A stretch of DNA of 53,985 bases, taken from NCBI GenBank assembly GCA_029251465.1, contig JAQXDI010000021.1:1-53985 (forward strand), given 5' to 3'. A program made the position numbers and the translations under genes. Shown one piece after another: positions 35,613-43,781 of the stretch (positions within the stretch are counted from its first letter, which is position 1; each line of letters starts with the position of its first letter). This DNA comes from Ascidiaceihabitans sp. (GTDB taxonomy: Bacteria > Pseudomonadota > Alphaproteobacteria > Rhodobacterales > Rhodobacteraceae). A model generated the notes under the pieces. It had not been told where the DNA came from. It saw nothing but the letters and a program-made list of their open reading frames with translations, and did not search any database.

Positions 35613-35684
35613 GGCGTTGGAAAAACTAGACAGAACGGGTTTGAGGCGGCTAAGATCAGCCAACTTATCTTCCGGAAAATTAGC

Positions 35685-36128
35685 ATGACTTCGATCCTCG
35701 TTCTGAATGGACCAAACCTGAACCTGCTGGGCACTCGCCAGCCCGAGGTTTACGGACACACGACCCTCGCCGATGTCGAGGCGGATTGCGCGTCTAATGC
35801 CAAAACGCTCGGGATCAAAGTGACGTTCTTGCAATCCAATCACGAGGGCGCATTGGTCGACGCGATCCATGCAGCCAAGGGCACCCACGACGGGATCATC
35901 CTGAACGCTGGTGCCTACACGCACACGTCGATTGCGCTGATGGATGCGATTGCCTCGGTCGAGGTTCCCGTGATCGAGCTGCACCTGTCAAACGTCCACG
36001 CGCGCGAAGAATTTCGGCACCAAAGCTACATCGCCAAAGTGGTCGTGGGCATCATCTGCGGCTTTGGCGCGGCAGGCTACCGTCTGGCAATTGACGCCAT
36101 GTTGGGCCATTTGAAAGACGCACCATGA
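35685..36128 (+). CDS. aroQ: Type II 3-dehydroquinate dehydratase
   Basis: This 147-residue dodecameric dehydroquinase of the shikimate pathway carries the N-terminal VLNGPNLNLLGTRQPEVYG (about 6-24), catalytic Tyr in EVYG, QSNHEGALVD, NAGAYTHTSIAL and the ELHLSNVHAREEFR segment. It is a normal-length, complete enzyme and a housekeeping gene within the catabolic surroundings. Its TGA overlaps the ATG of the luxR gene, so the two are translationally coupled. Confidence 0.95.
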   Translation: MTSILVLNGPNLNLLGTRQPEVYGHTTLADVEADCASNAKTLGIKVTFLQSNHEGALVDAIHAAKGTHDGIILNAGAYTHTSIALMDAIASVEVPVIELHLSNVHAREEFRHQSYIAKVVVGIICGFGAAGYRLAIDAMLGHLKDAP

Positions 36129-36884
36129 ACACTGTCCGCAGCTATTTGCACTACCTTTCAAACTGTCAAAGCATGGAAACCCTGTGGGAAGCGCACACAG
36201 AGAAAAATGGGCGAATACGGCTTTGATCGGATCATGTATGGCTTTACGCGTTACCGGTCCAGCACGTCATTGGGCGACCCAGAAGATTTCATCCTGCTGA
36301 CCAATCACGACACCGCCTACACCGATGTTTTCATTGGTGAAAACCACTACAATCAGGCCCCGATGGTCCGCTGGGCGCTAGAAAACGAAGGGGCTGGCAG
36401 CTGGGCGATGTTGGCGGCAATGCAGCGCAGCAAAACCCTGACAGCACCAGAACGCCGTGTGCTGGATTTCAACTATTCGATGGATGTCAAAGCAGGCTAC
36501 ACGATCAGCTTTAAATCCGTCTCGGCCCGCTCCAAAAGGGCCATCGCGCTGACCGCGCAGCGTGGCATGACCCAAGCCGACATTGACGCGCTCTGGGATG
36601 AACATGGCCGTGACATTCATCTGATGAACAACGTCGCGCATTTGAAAATTCTGACCCTGCCTTATTCCGCCCCCAACCGCGGGCTGACCAAACGCCAACG
36701 CGAGGCATTTGAATGGGTCGGTGACGGTAAAACCATGCAAGACATCGCGATCATCATGGGCCTGACTTCGGCCACCGTAGAAAAGCATCTACGCCTCGCG
36801 CGCGAAGCATTGGCCGTTGAAACCACAGCCCAAGCGGTGCTGAAAGCCGCATTCGCCCACCAGATGTTCATCCTCGAAGCTTGA
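36125..36884 (+). pseudogene. LuxR-type regulator, frameshifted near the N-terminus
   Basis: The ATG at 36125 overlaps the aroQ stop (ATGA) and reads the expected N-terminal helix up to TEK, but then meets a stop after 33 codons. Removing one A from the five-A run at 36203-36207 joins it to a 225-residue frame (MGEYGFDRIMYGFTRY onward) that holds the rest of the autoinducer-binding domain and a C-terminal helix-turn-helix (LTKRQREAFEWVGDG, ATVEKHLRLAREAL). The intact product would be about 251 residues, normal for LuxR. The internal ATG at 36207 could give a truncated protein. No luxI is in the window. It could also be a sequencing error or a slippage site. Confidence 0.78.
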
Positions 36885-36891
36885 CCACATA

Positions 36892-36903
36892 GGTGTTAAC
36901 ACC
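36892..36903. repeat. 12-base perfect palindrome before the EamA transporter
   Basis: GGTGTTAACACC lies between the luxR stop (36884) and the transporter ATG (36909). Its position suits a regulator operator or a small mRNA structure, but nothing assigns a binding protein. Confidence 0.5.
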
Positions 36904-36908
36904 GTCGC

Positions 36909-37790
36909 ATGTCTGACAATTCACGCGCCGCCCTTTTAGCCCTGATTTCCGTCGCGCTGATGAGCCTGGCTTGGGCCGTGACCAAAGCCGCCGTTGTCGA
37001 ATACCATGTTTTGCAGGTGTTGTTCTTTCGCCAAGCCATCGTGCTCAGCAGCACTTTGCCGCAAATCAAACGACATTTTCCTGAAAGTTTGAAAACCAAG
37101 CAGCCGCTGTTGCATGGGCTGCGCCTGATCGGGGCGTTTGTCGGTCTCAGTTGCAGCATTTGGGCCGTCAGCCTGCTGCCGCTGACCACCGCCACGACGC
37201 TGGGCTTTAACCAGACGTTTTTCATGGCCATTTTGGCAGCGCTGTTTTTGTCCGAACACGTGGGCGTCCACCGCATTGGTGCGATCACCGTTGGCTTTAT
37301 CGGGGTTCTGATCGTGGTGCGACCGGGCGGAGAAGGGCTGGCATCCATTGGCGTGATGGCCGCGATTGCCGGTGCTTTGGGCGCCGCTGTCGCCTTTACT
37401 TGCGTTAAAATCCTGTCCCAAACCGAAAGCACGGCAACCCTGCTTGCCTATCAGACGATTGTCATCGGCAGCGTTGCGGCCACGTCGATGCTGTGGTTCT
37501 GGAAAACCCCTGACTTGACCGGTTGGATGTTGTTGATGGGCGTTGGTTTGCTGTCTGCCCCTGCGCAATGGATCGGGGTGACGGCCGTGCGTTTGGGCGA
37601 AAGCAGCCTGCTGGCCAACATCCAATATTCCAAGCTGATCTACGCCGGTATCCTGGGCTACTTGTTCTTTAACGAAGTGCCGGACCGTTTCACCGTTTTA
37701 GGGGCCTGCGTGATCATCGCATCCGCCTTTTACATCTTTCACCGCGAGGCAACGCGCGCTCGCGGTGAACGTGTTAAAATCAATTACTGA
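36909..37790 (+). CDS. DMT family transporter (EamA)
   Basis: This 293-residue inner-membrane protein has about ten hydrophobic segments in two EamA repeats. Characteristic bits are SLAWAVTKAAV, FLGLSCSIWA-like packing in TM4 and LGFNQTFFMAILAALFLSE in the first repeat, and YSKLIYAGILGYLFFNEVP in the second. It is a secondary exporter of unknown substrate. It overlaps the convergent aldolase gene by seven bases at its end. Confidence 0.87.
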   Translation: MSDNSRAALLALISVALMSLAWAVTKAAVVEYHVLQVLFFRQAIVLSSTLPQIKRHFPESLKTKQPLLHGLRLIGAFVGLSCSIWAVSLLPLTTATTLGFNQTFFMAILAALFLSEHVGVHRIGAITVGFIGVLIVVRPGGEGLASIGVMAAIAGALGAAVAFTCVKILSQTESTATLLAYQTIVIGSVAATSMLWFWKTPDLTGWMLLMGVGLLSAPAQWIGVTAVRLGESSLLANIQYSKLIYAGILGYLFFNEVPDRFTVLGACVIIASAFYIFHREATRARGERVKINY

Positions 37791-38611
37791 TCATGACCAG
37801 GGTTCGAACGCTTTAGCTTGCGCATCAAACCGGGCCACACCAGATTGTCGCCAGAACCGGGAGTAAATGCCGCCCCCGCCTGCCCGCCAACTGTGTCCGC
37901 CATGGCCGGAGGTTCTTCGATCAACAAATCCTCGGACCCGACAGATTGCGCCAAGATCTGCGTTTTGCAGGCGTTTTCCAGAAAATACATCCGCAGAAAC
38001 GCAATTGCGCAGTTGGGGCCAACAGTCAGCGTGCCGTGATTGCGCAGCATCAGCAGGCTTTTGTCGCCAAGGTCATTCACAATGCGCGCGCGTTCATCCA
38101 GATCCAGCGCAATGCCTTCGTAGTCGTGATAGGCCAGATCGTTGTTCACGATCATGCTGAATTGCGTGTACCGGCGCAGGCCGTTTTTCTGCACAGACAC
38201 CGCGACACCGTAGGGTGTGTGCACATGGATCACACAGCCCGCATCATGACGCGCCATGTGGATCGCAGAATGGATCGTGAAACCGGCGGGATTGATGAAA
38301 TACGGCGTCTCTTGGCAAATGTTGCCGTCCAGATCGATCTTAACGAGGCTTGAGGCCGTCATTTCGTCGAACATCACGCCGTAGGGGTTGATCAAAAACC
38401 GCTCTTGCCCGTCTTCATCCGGCAGGCGTGCAGAAATATGGGTGAACACCAAATCCGTCCAGCCGTGCAGCGCGCACAACCGATAGGTCGCGGCCAGATC
38501 AACACGCGCCTGCCATTCGGCATCAGACACGGTGCCTTTGAGCGTGGGCAAATCCATCGGATCGGGAATGTCGAACCCGTTCGAGATGGTCATGGGGGCT
38601 TGATCGTTCAT
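37784..38611 (-). CDS. Class II aldolase/adducin family protein
   Basis: This 275-residue zinc-dependent class II aldolase-fold protein has TDLVFTHISARLPD (about 54-67), INPYGVMFDEM, the metal-binding VIHVHTPYGVAVS (about 132-144, His-x-His) and LLMLRNHGTLTVG (about 181-193). It could act as a sugar-phosphate or hydroxyacid aldolase, and proteins of this fold also include non-enzymatic adducin-like members. GGAG precedes the ATG. It appears monocistronic, with a structured region upstream on the opposite strand. Confidence 0.87.
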   Translation of the reverse strand: MNDQAPMTISNGFDIPDPMDLPTLKGTVSDAEWQARVDLAATYRLCALHGWTDLVFTHISARLPDEDGQERFLINPYGVMFDEMTASSLVKIDLDGNICQETPYFINPAGFTIHSAIHMARHDAGCVIHVHTPYGVAVSVQKNGLRRYTQFSMIVNNDLAYHDYEGIALDLDERARIVNDLGDKSLLMLRNHGTLTVGPNCAIAFLRMYFLENACKTQILAQSVGSEDLLIEEPPAMADTVGGQAGAAFTPGSGDNLVWPGLMRKLKRSNPGHDQ

Positions 38612-38789
38612 GGCGGTCTCCGGTTTTGTGATGATGGGGTCAGCTTACGCGCAATCAAAGCGATTGGGCAAATGCGCACCTCGTTCGGGACGCAGCGTCG
38701 TCGCGCGTCGAAATCAGTACACGTGCAGCGCGAAGGTATGGAATCCCTTACTGGCTGCCCACAGGCGCAACGGTCATGGTATCCTAGTC

Positions 38790-38992
38790 CCGTGAGTGGT
38801 GGCTTTGGCCATTGGAACGTGGGAGACAGGCCCTTTTTCAGAGCCTTATCCGTCGGTTGAACCCGAATCCGGTCTGAGGTAGATCATTCTGTCCTCAGGC
38901 CGGTGATACCTATTGGGCCCACGTCTCATCCCCGTGGCCAAATTGGGCCCAAAGAAATGGGGTCGTTTGCAAAAGCGAACCCATTATTTTTT
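38790..38992 (+). ncRNA. Structured small RNA of unknown family
   Basis: A plus-strand transcript of about 200 nt is suggested by nested helices and a terminator between two minus-strand genes. Helices: TTTGGCCA (38804-38811) with TGGCCAAA (38935-38942); ACGTGGG (38817-38823) with CCCACGT (38918-38924); and an internal 11-pair hairpin CCGGTCTGAGG / CCTCAGGCCGG (38869-38903, loop 13). Two smaller hairpins lie between. The fold is multibranched, unlike the 6S rod, and matches no tRNA, SRP, RNase P or tmRNA motif that I recognise. The 5' end is uncertain; the end is set by the terminator. Confidence 0.5.
38956..38992 (+). terminator. Rho-independent terminator of the small RNA
   Basis: The stem GTTTGC / GCGAAC (loop AAAA) continues, after a 4-base bulge, with AATGG / CCATT, and is followed by ATTTTTT (38986-38992). 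The T-run is on the plus strand, while both flanking protein genes are on the minus strand, so it has no protein gene to serve. Confidence 0.65.
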
Positions 38993-39004
38993 CACAACAG
39001 ATGG

Positions 39005-39766
39005 TTAGCCGTACCAGCCGCCCATTTTGACCTCGACCGCATCGCCCATCAGTTTGGCGAATTCTGCTGGATCCTGCGTGCCGCCGTCTTTGCCACGGTA
39101 ATGTTACGGATAGACATATTTTGGTGCAAATTCAGCAACCGCACTGGCCGCAGCCGTGATGTCCATCGTGAAGGGCAAATTCATGCAGACAAAGGCCACA
39201 TCGATGTCTTTGAGCGCACGCATTTCCGGCACGTCCTCGGTGTCGCCCGAGATGTAGACGCGCAGCCCGTCAATCGTCAGTACATAGCCGTTGTCGCGCC
39301 CCACCGGATGGAATTTCATCCGCTCTTCGGTCAGGTTGTGCGCAGGAATGGCGTCAACCGTGATGCCCATCACCTCACCGCTGTCACCGTTGCCCATCAC
39401 GCGCGCCTTGGCTTGCATATCGGCTGGCAGTTGGTCAAAGACAGCTTGGTTCGTGATCAATTTGGTGTTTTCACCCACAACCGCGTTCAGCGTGTCCTGG
39501 TTATAGTGATCGCCTTGCGCGTGAGTGATCAGGACCAGATCAGCGGGTGCAAAATCAGCGTAGATCGACAGATCGCCAACCAGATCGTTGTAAATCACGC
39601 CCATTGGCGTTGGCATCACGAATGACGCATGCGCGACCGGAAACACTTCGACGGTGCCCGATGCAGTTGCAAAGCTGTTGCCGGAATGTGTGGCAGCCAT
39701 GGCCGCATACGGCAGAAACGTAACCGCTGCGGTGGATGAGGCGATGAAATGACGTCGTGAGATCAT
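39005..39766 (-). pseudogene. MBL fold metallo-hydrolase with in-frame stop
   Basis: The protein starts with a twin-arginine signal (MISRRHFIASS) and carries the metallo-beta-lactamase metal site HAQGDHYN (about 79-86), TVDAIPAHN and YISGDTEDVPEMRAL, as in UlaG-like hydrolases. At 39104-39106 a TAA stops translation after YVYP, giving 220 residues. The same frame then continues for 32 sense codons (HYRGKDGG to GGWYG) to a second TAA at 39005-39007, a natural C-terminus for the family. A TAT-to-TAA change would explain this. The truncated product keeps the metal motifs, so it may still work. AAGGAG precedes the ATG. Confidence 0.75.
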
Positions 39767-39884
39767 TGGAAGTGCTCCTTGTTGGTACGATCAATACTGA
39801 CCACAGATTGAGCGTTTAGTCTTTGATCCAACTAAAATTATCGTGTTTTTAGCGGGTTGATCAAAAAATATCGATTTTAATGTG

Positions 39885-39913
39885 AAAAAGGCGACACGTG
39901 ATGTGCCGCCTTT
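39885..39913 (-). terminator. Terminator after tsf
   Basis: An 11-base stem with one mismatch (on the minus strand AAAGGCGGCAC / GTGTCGCCTTT, loop ATCAC) runs into a TTTTT tract. It lies about 25 bases after the tsf stop and ends the rpsB-tsf transcript. Confidence 0.85.
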
Positions 39914-39936
39914 CCAAATTTCAGTAGCTCAAAAGC

Positions 39937-40812
39937 TTACGCTTGGCCGACTTTCGCAACTTCTGCTGCGAAGTCTTCTTTGATCACTTCGATGCCTTCG
40001 CCAACTTCGAGACGCACGAAACCGGTAATGGTTGCGCCCGCTTCTTTTGCTGCAGCACCAACCGTCAGGTCAGGGTTCACAACAAAGGACTGGTTCAGCA
40101 AAGTCACTTCGGCCATGTATTTCTTCATACGGCCAACGATCATTTTCTCGATCACAGCTTCTGGTTTGCCGGATTCGCGGGCAATATCCATTTGAACTGT
40201 TTTCTCTTTTTCGACAACAGTCGCGTCCAGATCATCTTCGGACAAAGAGGCCGGGTTCACAGCCGCGATGTGCATCGCAACCTGTTTGCCAAATGCTTCG
40301 TCGCCGCCGGTCATTGCGACCAGAACGCCGATTTTGCCCATGCCGGGTGCAGCTGCGTTGTGCACGTAGGACACAACCAGATCTCCGGTCAGCGCGGACA
40401 TGCGGCGTACCGACATGTTTTCGCCGATGACGGCAACGGCGTCGGTTACAGTTTGCTCAACTGTTTTGCCGCCCATGTCAGCCGCTTTCAGCGCGTCAAC
40501 GTCTGCAGCAGAAACCGCAACGTCGGCAATGCCGGAAACCATTTTCTGGAAGTCGGCGTTTTTGCCAACAAAGTCGGTTTCAGAGTTTACTTCGACCGCA
40601 ACGCCGCGCCCGCCGTCAACTTTGACTGCAACCAGACCTTCGGCCGCTGTACGACCAGATTTTTTGGCGGCTTTTGCCAGACCTTTGGTGCGCAACCAGT
40701 CAACAGCGGCTTCCATGTCACCATCTGTTTCGGTCAACGCTTTTTTCGCGTCCATCATGCCTGCGCCGGTGGAGTCGCGCAGTTCTTTTACCATTGCTGC
40801 TGTGATAGCCAT
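39937..40812 (-). CDS. tsf: Translation elongation factor Ts
   Basis: This 291-residue guanine-nucleotide exchange factor for EF-Tu begins [21 protein letters not shown] and has the UBA-like N-terminal domain, the TDFVGKN region (about 79-85) and the dimerisation domain. The start at 40812 (AGGAG seven bases upstream) is better than a TTG just before it. It lies about 75 bases after rpsB, separated by a hairpin. Confidence 0.97.
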   Translation of the reverse strand: MAITAAMVKELRDSTGAGMMDAKKALTETDGDMEAAVDWLRTKGLAKAAKKSGRTAAEGLVAVKVDGGRGVAVEVNSETDFVGKNADFQKMVSGIADVAVSAADVDALKAADMGGKTVEQTVTDAVAVIGENMSVRRMSALTGDLVVSYVHNAAAPGMGKIGVLVAMTGGDEAFGKQVAMHIAAVNPASLSEDDLDATVVEKEKTVQMDIARESGKPEAVIEKMIVGRMKKYMAEVTLLNQSFVVNPDLTVGAAAKEAGATITGFVRLEVGEGIEVIKEDFAAEVAKVGQA

Positions 40813-40843
40813 CAATGTTCTCCTGATAAAAGGGTGTGTGTCT

Positions 40844-40880
40844 GAGGCGGGCTTTGACCAAATTGGCCGATGCCCGCCTC
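40844..40880 (-). promoter_or_regulatory. Hairpin between rpsB and tsf
   Basis: A perfect 9-base stem (GAGGCGGGC / GCCCGCCTC) encloses a second palindrome, CCAAATTGG. There is no T-run after it, so it is more likely an attenuator or mRNA-processing element tuning the S2/EF-Ts ratio than a terminator. The outer stem resembles that at 26925-26947. Confidence 0.6.
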
Positions 40881-40889
40881 AAGTGTAAC

Positions 40890-41684
40890 TTAGCTCGCTG
40901 CTGGCGCTTCTGCTGCGTCTGCCGCTGGCGCTTCGGCCACAGCTTCTTCAACTGGCGCTTCTTCCATGGCACCCAGATCAACGCCTGCTGCACCCAATTG
41001 CGCGGACATGCCGTCAAGAGCGGCGCGTGCGGCCAAATCTGTGTACAAAGCGATTGCGCGTGCCGCATCGTCGTTGCCTGGAATGATGTAGTCGATGCCA
41101 TCAGGGGAGCAGTTGGTGTCGACGATTGCAACAACAGGGATACCCAGTTTGTTGGCTTCGGCGATGGCCAGTGCTTCTTTTTTGACGTCGATGACGAAAA
41201 TCAGGTCAGGACGACCGCCCATTTCGCGGATACCGCCCAAAGACGCTTCGAGCTGGCCTTGGTCACGCTCCATGCCAAGACGTTCTTTTTTCGTAAAGCC
41301 GTCAAAGCCGCGCTCGGATTGCTCGTCGATGTTTTTCAGGCGGTTGATGGATTTGGAAACTGTTTGCCAGTTTGTCAAAGTGCCACCCAACCAGCGGTGG
41401 TTCATGTAATATTGTGCGCATTTTTCTGCGGCATCGGCAATCGGCTGGGCCGCTTGACGTTTTGTGCCAACAAAAAGAATGGAGCCACCTTTTGCAACGG
41501 TGTCACGGATGACTTGCAAGGCTTGGTCCAGCATTGGAACTGTTTGCGTCAGGTCCATGATGTGGATGCCGTTACGTGCGCCGTAGATGTACGGGCCCAT
41601 ACGCGGGTTCCAGCGTTGTGTTTGGTGACCAAAGTGTACGCCTGCTTCGAGCAGTTGGCGCATGGAGAACTCAGGAAGAGCCAT
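40890..41684 (-). CDS. rpsB: 30S ribosomal protein S2
   Basis: This 264-residue S2 starts [20 protein letters not shown] and contains the family motifs [40 protein letters not shown] and [10 protein letters not shown]. The C-terminus has an Ala/Glu/Pro-rich tail of about 30 residues beyond the bacterial core. The start at 41684 was chosen because the S2 fold begins there and AAAGG lies upstream. Upstream in-frame codons belong to the leader. Confidence 0.97.
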   Translation of the reverse strand: MALPEFSMRQLLEAGVHFGHQTQRWNPRMGPYIYGARNGIHIMDLTQTVPMLDQALQVIRDTVAKGGSILFVGTKRQAAQPIADAAEKCAQYYMNHRWLGGTLTNWQTVSKSINRLKNIDEQSERGFDGFTKKERLGMERDQGQLEASLGGIREMGGRPDLIFVIDVKKEALAIAEANKLGIPVVAIVDTNCSPDGIDYIIPGNDDAARAIALYTDLAARAALDGMSAQLGAAGVDLGAMEEAPVEEAVAEAPAADAAEAPAAS

Positions 41685-41811
41685 GTCGGTATTACCTTTC
41701 CGGTTTAGCCTCATCGGGGGCATGACACCTTGTAGTGCCAACCGGCGGACGTTCAAGGATTTCTCCCTCAAAGGCCCAACCCCGACTGCGGGTTTAAGTA
41801 GCGCGCGTATA
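41685..41811 (-). promoter_or_regulatory. rpsB 5' leader
   Basis: About 115-125 bases lie between the candidate promoter and the S2 start. Leaders of rpsB often carry S2-responsive autoregulatory structure. A CCCGC...GCGGG-type pairing is possible around 41775-41800, but I could not establish a known family by eye. Confidence 0.35.
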
Positions 41812-41834
41812 GGACGCATTTGCCCCCTGCGCAA
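41806..41834 (-). promoter_or_regulatory. Candidate rpsB promoter
   Basis: On the minus strand, -35 TTGCGC (41829-41834) and -10 TATACG (41806-41811) have a 17-base spacer. This is a good match for a housekeeping promoter, at a natural distance from the S2 gene. Confidence 0.55.
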
Positions 41835-41837
41835 GCG

Positions 41838-42665
41838 TCAATTGCGGTGGGCGCTGTGCCCTGCCCGCACGGCAGCTTCGCAGGCTTTGGCCAGCGCCTT
41901 GCGGTCGGTGAAATCAGCCACCTTGAGGGCCGGGTGATAGACAATATCGATACGCCCGCGTTTGGCACAGGCCAGCGTGCTCAGCAGATGCGAGGCAAAC
42001 GACATGTCCCCCCACCAGCCGTAAAACCGCGGTTCCTCGCCAAGCGGTGCGTGATAGATCACGCTTACCGGTTGCACTTGCAAAACATCGCGCAGTTCCG
42101 GTGCCATAAAGGACGCAAACAACGTGGTTTTAAACGGCAGAACCTGCATGCCATCGGTGCTGGTGCCTTCGGGGAAAAACAGCAGCTTTTGTCCAGCCAA
42201 CAGCCGCTCTTGCATGATTTTGGTTTGGGCCAATGCCTCGCTGCGTTCGCGCCTGATAAACAACGTGCCGGTTGCACGGGCCAAAACACCAATACCGGGC
42301 CAACCCGCAACTTCGGACTTTGAGACAAAGAATATCCGCTTGGACGCGTTCAGCACAAAAATGTCCAACCACGAAGTATGATTGGCCACAACAGCCGCGC
42401 GCCCGTGCAAAGGTTGGCCATGAACACGCAGCGGCAGACGCAAAATGCGCAACGCACTGCGGCAAACAAACTGCGTGATGTGCGGCGTGATCGGACGACG
42501 CAGGCCGTAGATCGGACGCTCTACCAGACGCAACAGCAGCAGCAACGCCAGACACAGCAGGATCAGCGTGATGATGACCACAGCGCGCAGGGTGATGCGC
42601 ACCCAACCGGCCAGCGGAATCGGTTGCGGTTCGGGTTCGTGCCCTTCGCCCCAAGTTGTCGTCAT
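41838..42665 (-). CDS. olsA: Lyso-ornithine lipid acyltransferase (PlsC family)
   Basis: This 275-residue membrane-associated acyltransferase adds the second acyl chain to lyso-ornithine lipid. It has a hydrophobic segment at about 25-46, the HX4D motif NHTSWLD (95-101) and FPEGTSTDG (about 163-171). The start overlaps the olsB stop by ATGA, which fixes both the start and the pairing. Similarity alone would also fit a general 1-acylglycerol-phosphate acyltransferase. The olsB neighbour makes OlsA the better call. Confidence 0.87.
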   Translation of the reverse strand: MTTTWGEGHEPEPQPIPLAGWVRITLRAVVIITLILLCLALLLLLRLVERPIYGLRRPITPHITQFVCRSALRILRLPLRVHGQPLHGRAAVVANHTSWLDIFVLNASKRIFFVSKSEVAGWPGIGVLARATGTLFIRRERSEALAQTKIMQERLLAGQKLLFFPEGTSTDGMQVLPFKTTLFASFMAPELRDVLQVQPVSVIYHAPLGEEPRFYGWWGDMSFASHLLSTLACAKRGRIDIVYHPALKVADFTDRKALAKACEAAVRAGHSAHRN

Positions 42666-43441
42666 CGTGTTGGTCCACTTGCATAGATCCGCGATTGGCG
42701 GGCGTTCAACTGCTTGGTGTCCATCAACACACAAACGTCCGTGGTGTTAAAGCGGTGATCGACAAACGCCCCCTCGCCCACGGTGCCGCCAAGGCGCAAA
42801 TACGCTTTGATCAGCGCCGGAATTTGCAACATCGCAGTGCGGCGATCAAGGTCAGCTTCGGCGATCAGGTTCATGTTCTGAAAGGCCGCAGGCTGCGCGC
42901 GCGGACGTATTTCAGACGGTGCCAAGTGGCGATGATGCAGCAGCGACAACGGGGCCGCCAACGCCTGAGGATCAGTGCCATGAAAGCTCGCGACGCCAAA
43001 CATGATGTCGATCTGGTGCTCTGTGACGTATTGAGCCAACCCGGCCCAGAGGTGATGCATCGCCGCACCACCGCGATAGTCACGATGCAGGCACGAGCGG
43101 CCAAGTTCTAAAAAGCGTCGCCCCGTTTGGCGCAGCCGCGTCAGGTCGTATTCGTCTTCGGAATAAAACTGCCCGATCTGGTTGGCAGCGTCCTGACGCA
43201 ACAATCGATAAACCCCCACGACCACGCCAGTGGCATCATCATACAACAGCATGTGATCAAAAAACGGGTCAAACCGGTCACATTCAAGGCGGGCCTCGTG
43301 GTCGATTTGCGGTCCACATCCGCCCAATTCATCAACAAAAACATCATACCGCAACCGCTGCGCTGCACGCAGTTGATCCGCGTCTTGCGCCAAGGCAATC
43401 CGGTACTGCGGCTCTGATGTTTGCGATTGAGTTTGAGACAT
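42662..43441 (-). CDS. olsB: L-ornithine N-alpha-acyltransferase
   Basis: This 259-residue GNAT-related enzyme transfers a 3-hydroxyacyl group from ACP to ornithine, the first step of ornithine-lipid synthesis. Features are LRAAQRLRYDVFVDELGG (about 24-41), FDPFFDHMLLYD, VGVYRLLRQDAA and LELGRSCLHRDYRGGAAMHHLWAGL. The length fits OlsB. It is cotranscribed with olsA. An inverted repeat lies just before it (43453-43471). Confidence 0.9.
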   Translation of the reverse strand: MSQTQSQTSEPQYRIALAQDADQLRAAQRLRYDVFVDELGGCGPQIDHEARLECDRFDPFFDHMLLYDDATGVVVGVYRLLRQDAANQIGQFYSEDEYDLTRLRQTGRRFLELGRSCLHRDYRGGAAMHHLWAGLAQYVTEHQIDIMFGVASFHGTDPQALAAPLSLLHHRHLAPSEIRPRAQPAAFQNMNLIAEADLDRRTAMLQIPALIKAYLRLGGTVGEGAFVDHRFNTTDVCVLMDTKQLNARQSRIYASGPTR

Positions 43442-43452
43442 TCCGTTCCAAT

Positions 43453-43471
43453 TTTCCCACTAAAAGGGAAA
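43453..43471. repeat. Inverted repeat upstream of olsB
   Basis: TTTCCC and GGGAAA, separated by seven bases, lie 12-30 bases before the olsB start. Its edge touches a minus-strand TTGACT (43471-43476) that could be a -35 element. It may be an operator or a short mRNA hairpin near the ribosome site. Confidence 0.35.
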
Positions 43472-43557
43472 GTCAACCCCTTTACAGACGCTATAGATGT
43501 GTTAAATCTCGATGAAATAGTTTGATTTGTTAACGAATGAGAAATCAAGTTCAGGCA

Positions 43558-43746
43558 TCAATTGTCTCCATCAAATACGGCCAACAGTTCGATCCGCGTG
43601 CTGTCGATAACAACCTTACCTTCGGCCCGGAAATTCACTGTGACCCGACCACCGATATTGCTTTGAACCTGTCCGACGCCCCACTGCGCAAACGCAGGAT
43701 GACGCACCAACATTCCCGGAGCCAGAATGGCATTCAAATCTTCCAT
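43558..43746 (-). CDS. DUF3553 domain protein
   Basis: This 62-residue protein is made up of the DUF3553 domain: PGMLVRHPAFAQWGVGQVQ then SNIGGRVTVNF and GKVVIDSTRIEL. The fold is a small SH3-like/CarD-type beta-barrel related to domains found on helicases. GAGGGGG precedes the ATG. It is divergent from chpT, 35 bases away. No function is known. Confidence 0.87.
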   Translation of the reverse strand: MEDLNAILAPGMLVRHPAFAQWGVGQVQSNIGGRVTVNFRAEGKVVIDSTRIELLAVFDGDN

Positions 43747-43781
43747 CTCGTCCCCCTCGTTCCTAAATACGGATAAAAATT

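Larger units (their letters stand above)
38612..39004. other. Intergenic region holding an RNA gene
   Basis: These 393 bases have no protein gene on either strand. The right half encodes a structured plus-strand RNA with a terminator (see 38790-38992). The left half probably contains the promoters of that RNA and of the aldolase. No clear -35/-10 pair could be identified, although TATCCT at 38780-38785 is a possible -10. Confidence 0.5.

Noticed and set aside
38790..38992. 6S RNA
   Set aside because: The predicted fold is multibranched, with a strong hairpin on the 3' side rather than a rod with a central bubble, and it is not near the usual neighbours. Not fully excluded.
39943..40845. 300-codon plus-strand ORF opposite tsf
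   Set aside because: Antisense shadow of tsf; its composition mirrors the tsf codons and it has no family resemblance.
40836..41708. 290-codon plus-strand ORF opposite rpsB
   Set aside because: Shadow of rpsB; no domain and no ribosome site.
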